Positions 1 to 8,577 of a stretch of 64,000 bases of DNA are shown here, piece by piece. The stretch is from Paludibacteraceae bacterium (GTDB lineage: Bacteria > Bacteroidota > Bacteroidia > Bacteroidales > Paludibacteraceae): contig JAKSKR010000002.1 of assembly GCA_024401645.1 (NCBI GenBank), positions 62,001 to 126,000 of the forward strand, written 5' to 3'. Position 1 is the stretch's first letter, and every line of letters starts with the position of its first letter. The position numbers and the translations under genes are program-made. Under the pieces are notes generated by a model. That model ran no database searches. It had not been told where the DNA came from and was given only the letters and a program-made list of their open reading frames with translations.

Positions 1-932
1 GTGTCGCCCTTTTTCAGTTTGTTCAGGGCATTCCTCATCTTGTCGGTAATTTCATCAGAATCGGAGTGGAAGGAAGAAGGTTTCCCATTATTGTTATAGC
101 ATTTCAAGTCGAATTTCAGAATGGAGTAGTGCGGATTCTTCGCAAAGAGAGTTGTGTCCTCGCAATTTGCCACAATCTTTTTGGCAGCCACCAGCGTGTC
201 TTTTGCAATCATGCCGTCGGCATAAGTGTTTTCCGAGTCAGAAAGGAAAGCTTTCGGGGTAGGCAACGGAATTACGTGGAATGCTTTTCGATCTATAATA
301 TACACTTTACCATCTAATTTTGCAGAAACAGCAACCACACACTCAGCGGCATTGCGTATTGGCTTAATATTCCACCCTGTAGGTGTTCTTGACATTGCCG
401 CCGCATTACTGGCATTGATGGACAAATCGCTCATAGAAAAGCCCGGAGCCATAATTTCTATATGGTTAGAAGTGCCGGCATAAAAGACATCCATTTTGCT
501 ATTCGAGATTGTAGCAAAAGGTTCTGCGACCTGATATTCGCATTCGAAGGGGTACTGTTTAGTGTTTCCTTTCTTGTCAGTTTCAAGAATATAGCCGCTA
601 TATTTATAATTACCGACCGCACACCCGTAAAAACTATACCTGCCATTCTCAACAAGTTTGTCGTGCACGTAGGTCTTATAGTTGCAGTTGGCATCCCTAT
701 TCAGCATAATAATGTCAGCCTCATATTTTTGTCCACGCAGAATGGTCGACCTTTTAGCCACCACAATTGCCTGTTTCTTTGTGTAGTCGAAAGGGGCATT
801 GTTTTCAGCCTCGTTGTCACTTGCTGCCTGTGTTGTTTCAGCCTCCCAAGCGTTCTCTGGTCTGTCATTTGCAATGGCTGTAAAAGGCAATATGGCGGCA
901 AATGCCAGAATGGAAATCTTATTCAATCGCAT
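1..932 (-). CDS. Secreted GldM C-terminal-like protein (3' end outside window)
   Basis: Reading starts at the ATG complementary to 930-932 and stays open to base 1, giving about 310 residues without a stop. A signal peptide (MRLNKISILAFAAILPFTAIA) is followed by a region with KMDVFYAGTSNHIEIMAPGF and GWNIKP, then LPTPKAFLS and a final stretch ending in LKKGD at the window edge. The same order and motifs occur in the complete gene at 48709-49887, so the two are paralogues. The layout recalls the last two domains of GldM/PorM, a periplasmic stalk protein of the type IX secretion and gliding motor, but there is no N-terminal membrane anchor like that of GldM. A periplasmic or secreted role is inferred. 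Confidence 0.75.
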   Translation of the reverse strand, partial: MRLNKISILAFAAILPFTAIANDRPENAWEAETTQAASDNEAENNAPFDYTKKQAIVVAKRSTILRGQKYEADIIMLNRDANCNYKTYVHDKLVENGRYSFYGCAVGNYKYSGYILETDKKGNTKQYPFECEYQVAEPFATISNSKMDVFYAGTSNHIEIMAPGFSMSDLSINASNAAAMSRTPTGWNIKPIRNAAECVVAVSAKLDGKVYIIDRKAFHVIPLPTPKAFLSDSENTYADGMIAKDTLVAAKKIVANCEDTTLFAKNPHYSILKFDLKCYNNNGKPSSFHSDSDEITDKMRNALNKLKKGD

Positions 933-961
933 AAATTACTTGAAGTTTTTTATGTCTTCGG

Positions 962-1603
962 TTAGCTTATCAATGTGTTAATGTCAACCACAAACGATGT
1001 GCATTTTTTCGGAATAGGCAAGTAACATAATTCAAAGTCATCTGTTTTCAACGGAGAGTAAAGCCTTCTACTTTTAATTGCAGGTATTGTTACTTTCTTT
1101 TCATTATGCAGACGTACGGCAAAGGCTATGTCAACATCTTCTCTCGAACTTAAGCTGTTAAGTTGTTCATCTGTTGCCATGAAAGAGGCTATGACGCCTA
1201 TAGTTTTGTATTCACTTAAGTTAAACCCTTCAATTATGCCTAGTATGCCTTTTAACTTTTGAAATGTACCAATAATTTGGTCCCTAGCTTTATTTATATC
1301 TGATGTGTCAAAGGAGCTTTTCAGCTCGCAAAGTACCATATATTTTTGGTTGTTTTTCGAAAAGAAGAAAATGCCATCGCAATCTTTTCGTAAAATGCCC
1401 CGGTGTTCTGTAATCTTTGCAAAGGAAGACGTTTTTTCTGCAAAATCATGGGGTAGGGAGTAGGCATTAATTCCCTTGAAAATTATTTTTTGCAGTTTGC
1501 TTGTTCCAAAGTTTTTGGGTTCAATCACAGTGCATTCCCCTTCCGTATAAGAAGATTTGCAGGCAGGGAATAATTTATCGAAATTCTTAAAACTATCCAA
1601 CAT
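962..1603 (-). CDS. Putative PD-(D/E)XK-like protein paired with ATPase
   Basis: A 213-residue protein of unknown family. Residues 76-95 carry D76-G77 followed 16 residues later by E93-L94-K95 on a predicted beta strand (MVLCELKSS), the arrangement expected for a PD-(D/E)XK nuclease core. A helix rich in Lys/Arg/Gln follows (KARDQIIGTFQKLKG). Its ATG lies 7 bases after the stop of the upstream ATPase gene on the same strand, so the two are almost certainly co-transcribed. The inferred role is the effector nuclease of a two-gene defence module. The nuclease assignment rests on one motif only; a non-catalytic restriction-like fold or an immunity-type protein remains possible. Confidence 0.5.
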   Translation of the reverse strand: MLDSFKNFDKLFPACKSSYTEGECTVIEPKNFGTSKLQKIIFKGINAYSLPHDFAEKTSSFAKITEHRGILRKDCDGIFFFSKNNQKYMVLCELKSSFDTSDINKARDQIIGTFQKLKGILGIIEGFNLSEYKTIGVIASFMATDEQLNSLSSREDVDIAFAVRLHNEKKVTIPAIKSRRLYSPLKTDDFELCYLPIPKKCTSFVVDINTLIS

Positions 1604-1610
1604 GGCAATG

Positions 1611-2894
1611 TTAATCAGTAGTTAAGTCGTAAAGCATAGCACTGTCATTCATTGGTTTTCCATTTATCTGTTTAAAGGTGTCAAACGGAATACCGTGTTC
1701 AGCATCTTGTTTCCTTACGAATACAAAATCTGTTTGTTCCTGACGTTCTAAAAAATATGCACTTAATAGGCCTGGCTCAATTGTCAGGTCTTCACGAAAT
1801 TGATTATCACTGCAAAAACTAGAAAACTCTTGTGGCGTTAATTTTGTTTTTAAGATGTGTAAACGAAGTAGGTCGTTTATTCTTCTCATGAAGAAATCGC
1901 TATGGGTAGTAATTTGCATGTTGGCGCCAGCTAAAGCCATCGTTGCTATAATATCAGCCATTAAGCGTTGCTTCAGTGGATGCAAGTGAGATTCTGGTTC
2001 TTCTATCAGAACAGAAGCTTTGCTAATGTCGCGTTTCTTAAACATCAGTTGTAAGGGCGCTATTTCTCTGACAGAAGATGCTGCTGCAGATATTGGCATT
2101 TCTTCACCACGAGTCACATAAACATAGTTCTCTCCCCCTTTTTTTACAACCCCGTCTAAAACGTCTTGAAATAATTCTATTAGGTTTTTTGAGGTCGATA
2201 CCGGAATCTCTTGTGCCTGGTCTAGTACTCGCATACCCTCAATAAAACTTTTATATAAACCGGTTTTACCTATTACTTCTTCCGACATGTACGATCCTCT
2301 TGAAGGGGGTAGTACAAATGCGTAATTCAATTTGTCGAACGAACCGAATAGTTCTTGAATGATGGCATGACGTAAAGTATAAGAATATGGCGATTCTTCG
2401 TTGATGCCTAATTGTTTGAATCTATATGATATGTGCAGTACGTTTAATTTCGTATATATTTCTACTTCGTTGTCTAAACCAACTATTTCCTGCTCGAAAG
2501 TGAATGGAATCTGGTTTGGTATGGAATCTGGTAACGATAATGTTATGTCTGCTTTTAAATTGTCATTGCCTATCATATAGGCTAAATACGAAATTGCATC
2601 TTTTGCCAGCCAACGTTCTAGCTCAAATTTTGAAATCTCAATAGCTATACCCTTATCTGGTAATTGCTGATTTTGACGGAAAAAATCTAGGCCTCGATTC
2701 GATGAAGCTATTTCCTTAAAAAAAACATCTAATCTTTTTGGGTTAAGCCACACATGAAAAAAGTAGTGACAAAGTATTGCCACATAACTTTTACCTAAAC
2801 CAGATTCTCCAGAAAACACCATTAGGGGGGTGATTTCAATGTTGGAATTCCTAATTAATCCTAGGTCATTTATGTGTATCTTTATTGCTTTCAT
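1611..2894 (-). CDS. AAA/SMC-like ATPase of OLD/DUF3696 type
   Basis: With the ATG at 2894 the protein has 427 residues. It opens with the usual beta strand of the family (MKAIKIHINDLGLI), then Walker A GESGLGKS at residues 29-36, a degenerate ABC-type signature (SSVREIAPL) near 273, Walker B VLIEEPESHLHP near 295-306 and an H-loop ITTHSDFF near 329. This is the SMC/OLD-like ATPase layout seen in many defence systems, here without a fused TOPRIM nuclease. An in-frame ATG at 3008 would add 38 residues unlike the family and would put an operator-like repeat (2931-2940) inside the gene, so 2894 is preferred. It is first in an operon with the nuclease-like gene at 962-1603. Confidence 0.8.
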   Translation of the reverse strand: MKAIKIHINDLGLIRNSNIEITPLMVFSGESGLGKSYVAILCHYFFHVWLNPKRLDVFFKEIASSNRGLDFFRQNQQLPDKGIAIEISKFELERWLAKDAISYLAYMIGNDNLKADITLSLPDSIPNQIPFTFEQEIVGLDNEVEIYTKLNVLHISYRFKQLGINEESPYSYTLRHAIIQELFGSFDKLNYAFVLPPSRGSYMSEEVIGKTGLYKSFIEGMRVLDQAQEIPVSTSKNLIELFQDVLDGVVKKGGENYVYVTRGEEMPISAAASSVREIAPLQLMFKKRDISKASVLIEEPESHLHPLKQRLMADIIATMALAGANMQITTHSDFFMRRINDLLRLHILKTKLTPQEFSSFCSDNQFREDLTIEPGLLSAYFLERQEQTDFVFVRKQDAEHGIPFDTFKQINGKPMNDSAMLYDLTTD

Positions 2895-2930
2895 CAGATT
2901 CGTTTTATAAGAACCCCATAGTTCTATACC

Positions 2931-3146
2931 ATTATAGTACAAAAATAACAACAAATATTTAATTTGTTTTGTTGTTTTCTCTTCTTTGTGTCTATTTTGA
3001 ATAGCCATTCCTTACTTATGTTTTTCTATACTATTTGTTTTTCAATTGTGTAGGTACTATAATTCGTAAATTTCTTTGGGTTTTAATTTTATGAACTATA
3101 ATTCTTAAATTTGGTAACAGTTATAATAATATGAAATATAGTTCAT
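2931..3146. promoter_or_regulatory. Divergent regulatory region with operator-like repeats
   Basis: Between the divergent ATPase operon and the XRE gene lie several related sites. An 18-base direct repeat with one mismatch (actataattcKtaaattt) occurs at 3056-3073 and 3095-3112, 39 bases apart. The first copy extends to gtactataat (3054-3063), whose exact reverse complement is at 2931-2940. The second begins with atgaactata (3091-3100), whose exact reverse complement is at 3137-3146. Such arrays are typical binding sites of small controller proteins, so the adjacent XRE protein is the likely ligand. The binding itself is inferred. Confidence 0.6.
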
Positions 3147-3199
3147 ATAATTTCTGTGTTTTATATATAGTTTTGCTGTGTAACAAAACAGAACAGGAC

Positions 3200-3430
3200 A
3201 TGGCGGAGATCAGAAGAAAATTTGGTTTAACAATTCTGAATTTAAGGCTTAAATCAGAAGAAAAACTTACACAGGCAGATATTGCAGACTATGCTGGTAT
3301 TAGTTTACGATATTATTCTGATTTGGAAAAAGGAATCAAGAATCCTACTCTTGAAGTTATGAATGAAATAGCAAAAGCACATGATTTAAAGTTATGGGAA
3401 CTTTTGCGATATGTTGAGAATATTTATTAA
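3200..3430 (+). CDS. Small XRE-family helix-turn-helix regulator (controller-like)
   Basis: A 76-residue single-domain Cro/C1-type HTH protein starting MAEIRRKFGLTILNLR, with LTQADIADYAGISLRYYSDL as the helix-turn-helix and a short tail. Its size, lack of any other domain and position immediately upstream of restriction-modification genes match controller (C) proteins, which time methyltransferase and nuclease expression. An upstream in-frame ATG at 3131 would start inside the inverted repeat at 3137-3146 and add 23 residues with no HTH similarity, so 3200 is chosen. The next gene starts 21 bases after its stop. Confidence 0.8.
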   Translation: MAEIRRKFGLTILNLRLKSEEKLTQADIADYAGISLRYYSDLEKGIKNPTLEVMNEIAKAHDLKLWELLRYVENIY

Positions 3431-3451
3431 TAATCATAATTATATTTCGTT

Positions 3452-5494
3452 ATGGAAGAAATCCAGAGTTTAGAAGAATTCTCACAAGAATTCATGTCGT
3501 ATGTGAAAGAAAATGCTATCGACAACCAGTGCTCAATTGAAAATCAGTTGACTGACGATGTTATTGACTACATCAAGGAAGAAGGTACTGCCTTTAATCC
3601 TACAATTGTATCGTGGGAAAACAAGGCTAAAACTTCTGATTCTGATTTTTTCAAGATCAATGCTTTTGACTATTCTGAAGATACAGGTTATCTTGATCTT
3701 TTCGTGACTAGCTATATAGAAAGCGAAAATATTCCTGAATTTACGTCAAAGAGAATAGAGACTGCAATAAATAGCATCATGCATTTCGTTACGAATTGCG
3801 TTACAAAAACCGATTTCGTAAAAGAGGTTGCCGATGAATTGGATTTGGCTGAAGTTGTCGAGGTTGTTAAATCCGAAATTTTATCGGGACGTGTCTCTTT
3901 AGTTCGTTTCTTTCTTATAACCAATGCTCTGAAGAAGGTCGATTACAATTTCCCATCAATAATGACCTTACAGGAAAAGGATTTTGATTGTGAATTTTAT
4001 GTTTGGGACATTGAAACCATAAAGAAAAGTGATGTTGCTGCACGTTGTGATGGGGCTATTGATATAGACTTCTCTAGTATTTACCCATCTGCAATTCAAT
4101 GTTTGGAACTGGAAGAGCTAAATGGTGTTAAGTCTTATCTGGCAATCATGCCTGCCATTATCTTGGCGCAGGTCTTTGGTGAGTATAAGGCTCGTTTGCT
4201 TAACCAAAATGTACGTAATTATTTAGGTGGTAAGATTAAGGTGAACAAGGGTATGGCTGAAACTCTCCGAAAGACACCTGGCCTTTTCTTCGCATATAAT
4301 AATGGTATATCAAGTACAGCTTCCAAAGTTATTACAAAGATTGTAGATGGAAAATTGGCTATAACTAATGTCCGTAATTGGCAGATTGTGAATGGAGGCC
4401 AAACCACTAATACTATTTTTAATGTTTATAAGGGTGATAAGGAGATTTTACAGAGTGCTTTTGTTACGATGAAGGTTTCCGAGATAAACATTGAAGACGA
4501 ATATAAAAAAGGAGAGTCCATCTCAAATATTGCAAAGTTTGCTAATTCACAGACTCAGATTAAGGATTCAGACTTGTCTGCCAACATCACTTACATGACG
4601 CAATTAGAAGAATTTTCAAGAAGTGAAAAGACTCCTCTAAACTCGGCTGGTAAAGGTACATATTGGTTCTTTGAACGTATGCGTGGCCAGTATGAGAATA
4701 TGAAAGGCGAAAAGAAGAAAAGTAAACGAAATGGTGGATTTGAAGCTTTAAACCCTAAAGGACAACGCTTTTATAAGACTGACGTTGCAAAATGGGAAAT
4801 GGCTTGGGATGGGTTCCCACATTCTGCTAGCAAGGGCGGTGAACAGTGTTACGATAGTTTCTATAAAGACTACTTGAAAAAGGATGCATTTGTGGTTGAC
4901 TTGAATTATTATAAGCGACTAATTGCAAAGGCTGTCATTTATAAGGAAATTGAAAAACTCAATAAGGAAGCCGGTATTAAGGCTTACCGCAATATTATTG
5001 CCAATTATGTTTTGGCTATTTTGGCTGTTAAGTCTCATGGCCGTCTCGATTTAGATTATGTTTGGGAGAGGCAGACTGTTCAACCTGCTTTAATCGATTT
5101 CTTAAATAAGGCTTCCGAAATCGTTAATATCTATATTTCGTCATTAACACGGAGGGGTGATAATCCGACTGTTAAGGCGAAGAATCAAGCTTTCTGGAAC
5201 GATATTCAGTTAAGATTGGCTGTTTTGCCGGATTTGGATCGTTCTGTATTAGAAGTGAAGAATTCTAATGTATTAACACAGGAACAAATAAATAGAATAA
5301 ATGAATTTAAACAAACCAATGTAGATTGGAAGAAATTGTTGGAGTGGGGTAAAACAACACGAAACCTTTCTTTGTTAGAACGTAAGAGAATTGAGCGTCT
5401 TATTATCGATTTGGAACACAATAAGGATATTGACTATAAAGTCGCTAATGATGCGTTAAATATCTACAGTAAATCTGAGGATTTGGGTTTCTAA
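3452..5494 (+). CDS. AIPR family (abortive infection phage resistance) protein
   Basis: A 680-residue protein. The centre carries the family signature: LFFAYNNGISSTA near residues 278-290, then QIVNGGQTTNTIF near 311-323, and SNIAKFANSQTQIKDSDL further on. AIPR proteins are found beside restriction-modification and other phage-defence genes and were named for an abortive-infection phenotype; the biochemical activity of most members is not established. Here the gene sits between the XRE regulator and the methyltransferase, followed by a strong terminator, so it is probably expressed with the regulator. It may be an accessory Abi component or part of the restriction module. Confidence 0.85.
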   Translation: MEEIQSLEEFSQEFMSYVKENAIDNQCSIENQLTDDVIDYIKEEGTAFNPTIVSWENKAKTSDSDFFKINAFDYSEDTGYLDLFVTSYIESENIPEFTSKRIETAINSIMHFVTNCVTKTDFVKEVADELDLAEVVEVVKSEILSGRVSLVRFFLITNALKKVDYNFPSIMTLQEKDFDCEFYVWDIETIKKSDVAARCDGAIDIDFSSIYPSAIQCLELEELNGVKSYLAIMPAIILAQVFGEYKARLLNQNVRNYLGGKIKVNKGMAETLRKTPGLFFAYNNGISSTASKVITKIVDGKLAITNVRNWQIVNGGQTTNTIFNVYKGDKEILQSAFVTMKVSEINIEDEYKKGESISNIAKFANSQTQIKDSDLSANITYMTQLEEFSRSEKTPLNSAGKGTYWFFERMRGQYENMKGEKKKSKRNGGFEALNPKGQRFYKTDVAKWEMAWDGFPHSASKGGEQCYDSFYKDYLKKDAFVVDLNYYKRLIAKAVIYKEIEKLNKEAGIKAYRNIIANYVLAILAVKSHGRLDLDYVWERQTVQPALIDFLNKASEIVNIYISSLTRRGDNPTVKAKNQAFWNDIQLRLAVLPDLDRSVLEVKNSNVLTQEQINRINEFKQTNVDWKKLLEWGKTTRNLSLLERKRIERLIIDLEHNKDIDYKVANDALNIYSKSEDLGF

Positions 5495-5515
5495 ATGTCT
5501 AGTGTGAAATTTTGT

Positions 5516-5544
5516 AAAAGGAGAAATGTAAAATTTCTCCTTTT
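5516..5544 (+). terminator. Intrinsic terminator after AIPR gene
   Basis: A perfect 12-base-pair stem (AAAAGGAGAAAT at 5516-5527 with its complement at 5533-5544) around a 5-base loop, with T residues at the 3' side. It separates the regulator/AIPR unit from the methyltransferase promoter. Confidence 0.8.
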
Positions 5545-5579
5545 ATTGTATGGTGGCTTATATTAACCTTATTATTTCA

Positions 5580-5587
5580 TAACTTTG
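5580..5587 (+). promoter_or_regulatory. Bacteroidetes -7 box upstream of the methyltransferase
   Basis: TAACTTTG matches the TAnnTTTG consensus of the Bacteroidetes housekeeping sigma factor. It lies 31 bases before the ATG at 5618, just after the terminator at 5516-5544, giving the restriction operon its own promoter. A -33 element is not clear. Confidence 0.5.
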
Positions 5588-5617
5588 CAATTATTTACAA
5601 ATATTCCGTTCTACGAT

Positions 5618-6670
5618 ATGCCATTTCTTTTGGGAGAATTATTCTGCGGTCCTGGAGGCCTAGCTTGTGGAAGTCAACTGGCTAATATAGGAAATCCAGA
5701 GTTTAGTATAGTCCATGCTTGGGCAAGTGATTTCGATAGGGAAACTTGTGATACATATATTAGAAATATATGTCCTAATGCTCCCGAAAGTGTATATTGT
5801 GAGGATGTAAGAACTATGGATCTGAATCAATTAGGGGCTATAGATGCTCTTGCTTTTGGATTCCCTTGCAATGATTTTTCTGTTGTTGGTGAACAATTAG
5901 GATTTAAGGGAAATTATGGCCCATTGTATCAATATGGTGTAAATGCACTTAATATATATCATCCTCAATGGTTCTTGGCTGAAAATGTTAGTGGATTGTC
6001 TAGTGCCAATGAAGGAAATGCTTTTAGGCAGATTCTTACAGATTTAAGAGCTTGTGGTTATAGAGTATATCCACATTTATACAAGTTTGAGGATTATGGT
6101 GTGCCACAAGCAAGGCATAGGATTATAATGATTGGTATTAGAGAAGATTTGCCATTTGAATTTTTACCTCCTAGCCCGGCCCCCTATGCACAAGTTGACA
6201 ATACAAGTAGATGTGCATTGGAAGTTCCACCTATACCAGCAGATGCACCTAATAATGAAAGAACTCAACAGACAGCAAGAGTAGTTGAGCGTCTTACCCA
6301 TATATTACCTGGACAAAATGCTTGGACCGCAAATTTGCCAGAACATTTGAAATTGAATGTTAAGAATGCAAAGATGAGCCAAATCTATCGTAGACTTGAT
6401 CCGATGAAACCTGCATATACGGTGACAGGTTCTGGTGGTGGAGGAACTCATATTTATCATTATGCAGAACCTCGTGCTCTGACGAATAGGGAACGTGCCA
6501 GATTGCAAACTTTTCCTGATAATTTTGTTTTTTCTGGTTCTAAGGAAAGTGTTAGAAAACAAATAGGAATGGCAGTTCCTGTAAGAGGCGCCCAAATTAT
6601 ATTTGAAGCAGTCATGAAAACCTTTGCTGGCATACCTTATGAGTCTGTTCCATGTAATATTGATTTGTAA
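5618..6670 (+). CDS. DNA (cytosine-5-)-methyltransferase
   Basis: A 350-residue C5-cytosine methyltransferase with the conserved motifs in order: SAM-binding ELFCGPGG (residues 7-14), catalytic Pro-Cys loop GFPCNDFS (Cys84), ENV (122-124), QARHRIIMIG (from 164), then a target-recognition region, RLDPMKPAYTVTGSGGG and the C-terminal QIGMAVPVRGAQII. It should methylate the recognition site of the restriction genes that follow and so protect the host. The start at 5618 is chosen because an upstream TTG (5585) overlaps the -7 box. The McrB-like gene begins 2 bases after its stop, so the genes are tightly coupled. The recognition sequence cannot be read from the protein. Confidence 0.93.
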   Translation: MPFLLGELFCGPGGLACGSQLANIGNPEFSIVHAWASDFDRETCDTYIRNICPNAPESVYCEDVRTMDLNQLGAIDALAFGFPCNDFSVVGEQLGFKGNYGPLYQYGVNALNIYHPQWFLAENVSGLSSANEGNAFRQILTDLRACGYRVYPHLYKFEDYGVPQARHRIIMIGIREDLPFEFLPPSPAPYAQVDNTSRCALEVPPIPADAPNNERTQQTARVVERLTHILPGQNAWTANLPEHLKLNVKNAKMSQIYRRLDPMKPAYTVTGSGGGGTHIYHYAEPRALTNRERARLQTFPDNFVFSGSKESVRKQIGMAVPVRGAQIIFEAVMKTFAGIPYESVPCNIDL

Positions 6671-6672
6671 TT

Positions 6673-8571
6673 ATGGCACGAATAAATATTGATACAATTC
6701 GTAGAGAAGACAAGAACCTACAAGTTCACAAATTTAATGAAGCTAGTTATACGCTGTTTAAATCAGGTGATGACATATTATTCCAAATAGATACATATTC
6801 AGGTGCCGATAAACATCAGACTCAAAGTATACAGTTTGACATCGAAAATCTTCCAAAATTTTTACGCCTTGTATCTAGTCAGTTCCAATCATTTACAATA
6901 CCTTTATTGGATGATGATGGGGAAGTTAAATATGGAATTAATTGGGGTAACAGAGATAATAGAAAAAATAAGAATGAAGCATATTTGGATTTACCCAAAG
7001 AAATATATAATTCAGATTTCTTCCCTATTAATGGTATTCCTTTTGAACTTAGGACTGATGATGGACAAAATTTGAGATTCTCACGTGCTCAGCCAAAGGT
7101 AAAGGGAAGTAACGCTGGACATGTTATACAAACAGAGAGAAATGCGACTATTGGCGAATATTTGCGAAATAGATTGAATGTTTCTTTAGGTGCCCCAATC
7201 ACAAAAGAAGATATCCAAAAATATGGAAGATCGTATATAACGATAACGAAATGTGGTGTTAATACAGAAACTAGCCAAGCTTTTTATTTTTTTGACTTTT
7301 CAACAAAAAAGGATGTCAAACAGGAAAAAATAAATATAAAAGTTTCTGCTAGTCACTTTTCTGAGTATGAAAACTATTTGTCTGCTATCAAGACTAAACC
7401 ATTTTTAATTTTAGGTGGTTTTTCAGGAACAGGGAAAAGCTTAAAAGTGAAGGAGTTGGCTTTCGAGACGTGTCCTTGTGATGGCATCTTAGATGCAAGT
7501 GAGACTAGTCCCGGTAATTATCAGTTGATTCCTGTAAAACCTAATTGGCATGATGCATCAGAATTGACAGGTTTCTATTCGTCAGTAAATAGGAATTATT
7601 ATGTAACTGACTTTATGCGATTCTTGGTTAAAGCAAAACATTATGAGAGCCAAAAGATTCCTTTCTTTGTTTGCTTAGATGAAATGAATCTGGCTCCAGT
7701 TGAAGAGTATTTTGCTGATTTCTTAAGCATTATAGAATCTAGAAAACGTCTTGATGATGGACGCATAGTGTCTGATCCCCTTGTTCCTGCAAGTGTATTC
7801 AATAATGATAATTATGCGGATGATTTTAATATCTTTATGAGTTTAGGCTTAAAAACTATAAACGATATGAGAGTTGATGAAATCAATGCACATATCAAGA
7901 ATGGTGAAGAAGATATTTTTGAACGTCAGGATATTGTTGACGATTTAATGGAAAACGGGTTGACATTACCACAAAATGTGGTTGTGATTGGCACTGTTAA
8001 TATGGATGACACAACCAACACCTTCTCACGAAAGGTGATAGATCGTGCCATGACTTTTGAAACTGTTATTGAAGAGTTCAATGAAACAGATTATTTCGAA
8101 AGGCAGCCAAATCTTTCTTATGTAGAGAATCCAATATCAGGGGAACTCATCTTGCCTGATGAAGTTAGTGCAAACAGAATGATAGACGAGGACAGATTTC
8201 TGATTAGCGAAGATGACAAGAAAAAAGTAATAGGCTTTATTAATAACATAAACTCAGACTTAGAAGGTACGCCTTTTAAAATTAGCTACCGCGTAATTAA
8301 TGAAACAATTTTGCTTTATCGTGCAAAACAAATTGTAAATAATGCAGGTCCTGACGCAAATACGGTAAATATTGAAGATGTATTTGATGATATACTTATG
8401 CAGAAAGTTTTACCGCGTATTGAAGGCGATTACGATAAGTGTGATGCCTGCCTAGTTAAGTTAGCAGCTCGTGCAGGTGAAAATAATTGGGGAAAGAGCT
8501 CCGTGAAAATTGAATTTATGATTGGTCGTTTTGGAAAGGACCAGACTGGCTTTACCTCTTTTTGGAATTAA
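6673..8571 (+). CDS. McrB-like AAA+ GTPase, LlaJI.R1-type restriction subunit
   Basis: A 632-residue protein. Residues 1-210 form an N-terminal region of the kind that binds DNA in LlaJI R1 proteins. The AAA+ motor follows: Walker A GGFSGTGKS (248-256), the McrB-type Walker B FVCLDEMNLAP (DE at 336-337), and the sensor TVNMDDTTNTFSRKVIDRA (441-459), whose NMDD resembles the guanine-specificity signature of McrB. It probably hydrolyses GTP to drive translocation and activates the nuclease encoded 6 bases downstream. The methyltransferase immediately upstream argues for a LlaJI-like system that cuts unmethylated sites rather than a modification-dependent McrBC; this is inferred from gene order. 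Confidence 0.88.
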   Translation: MARINIDTIRREDKNLQVHKFNEASYTLFKSGDDILFQIDTYSGADKHQTQSIQFDIENLPKFLRLVSSQFQSFTIPLLDDDGEVKYGINWGNRDNRKNKNEAYLDLPKEIYNSDFFPINGIPFELRTDDGQNLRFSRAQPKVKGSNAGHVIQTERNATIGEYLRNRLNVSLGAPITKEDIQKYGRSYITITKCGVNTETSQAFYFFDFSTKKDVKQEKINIKVSASHFSEYENYLSAIKTKPFLILGGFSGTGKSLKVKELAFETCPCDGILDASETSPGNYQLIPVKPNWHDASELTGFYSSVNRNYYVTDFMRFLVKAKHYESQKIPFFVCLDEMNLAPVEEYFADFLSIIESRKRLDDGRIVSDPLVPASVFNNDNYADDFNIFMSLGLKTINDMRVDEINAHIKNGEEDIFERQDIVDDLMENGLTLPQNVVVIGTVNMDDTTNTFSRKVIDRAMTFETVIEEFNETDYFERQPNLSYVENPISGELILPDEVSANRMIDEDRFLISEDDKKKVIGFINNINSDLEGTPFKISYRVINETILLYRAKQIVNNAGPDANTVNIEDVFDDILMQKVLPRIEGDYDKCDACLVKLAARAGENNWGKSSVKIEFMIGRFGKDQTGFTSFWN

Positions 8572-8577
8572 TATAAA

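Noticed and set aside
5585..5617. TTG at 5585 as start of the methyltransferase
   Set aside because: It lies inside the TAACTTTG promoter box and the added residues are not part of the family; ATG at 5618 is better.
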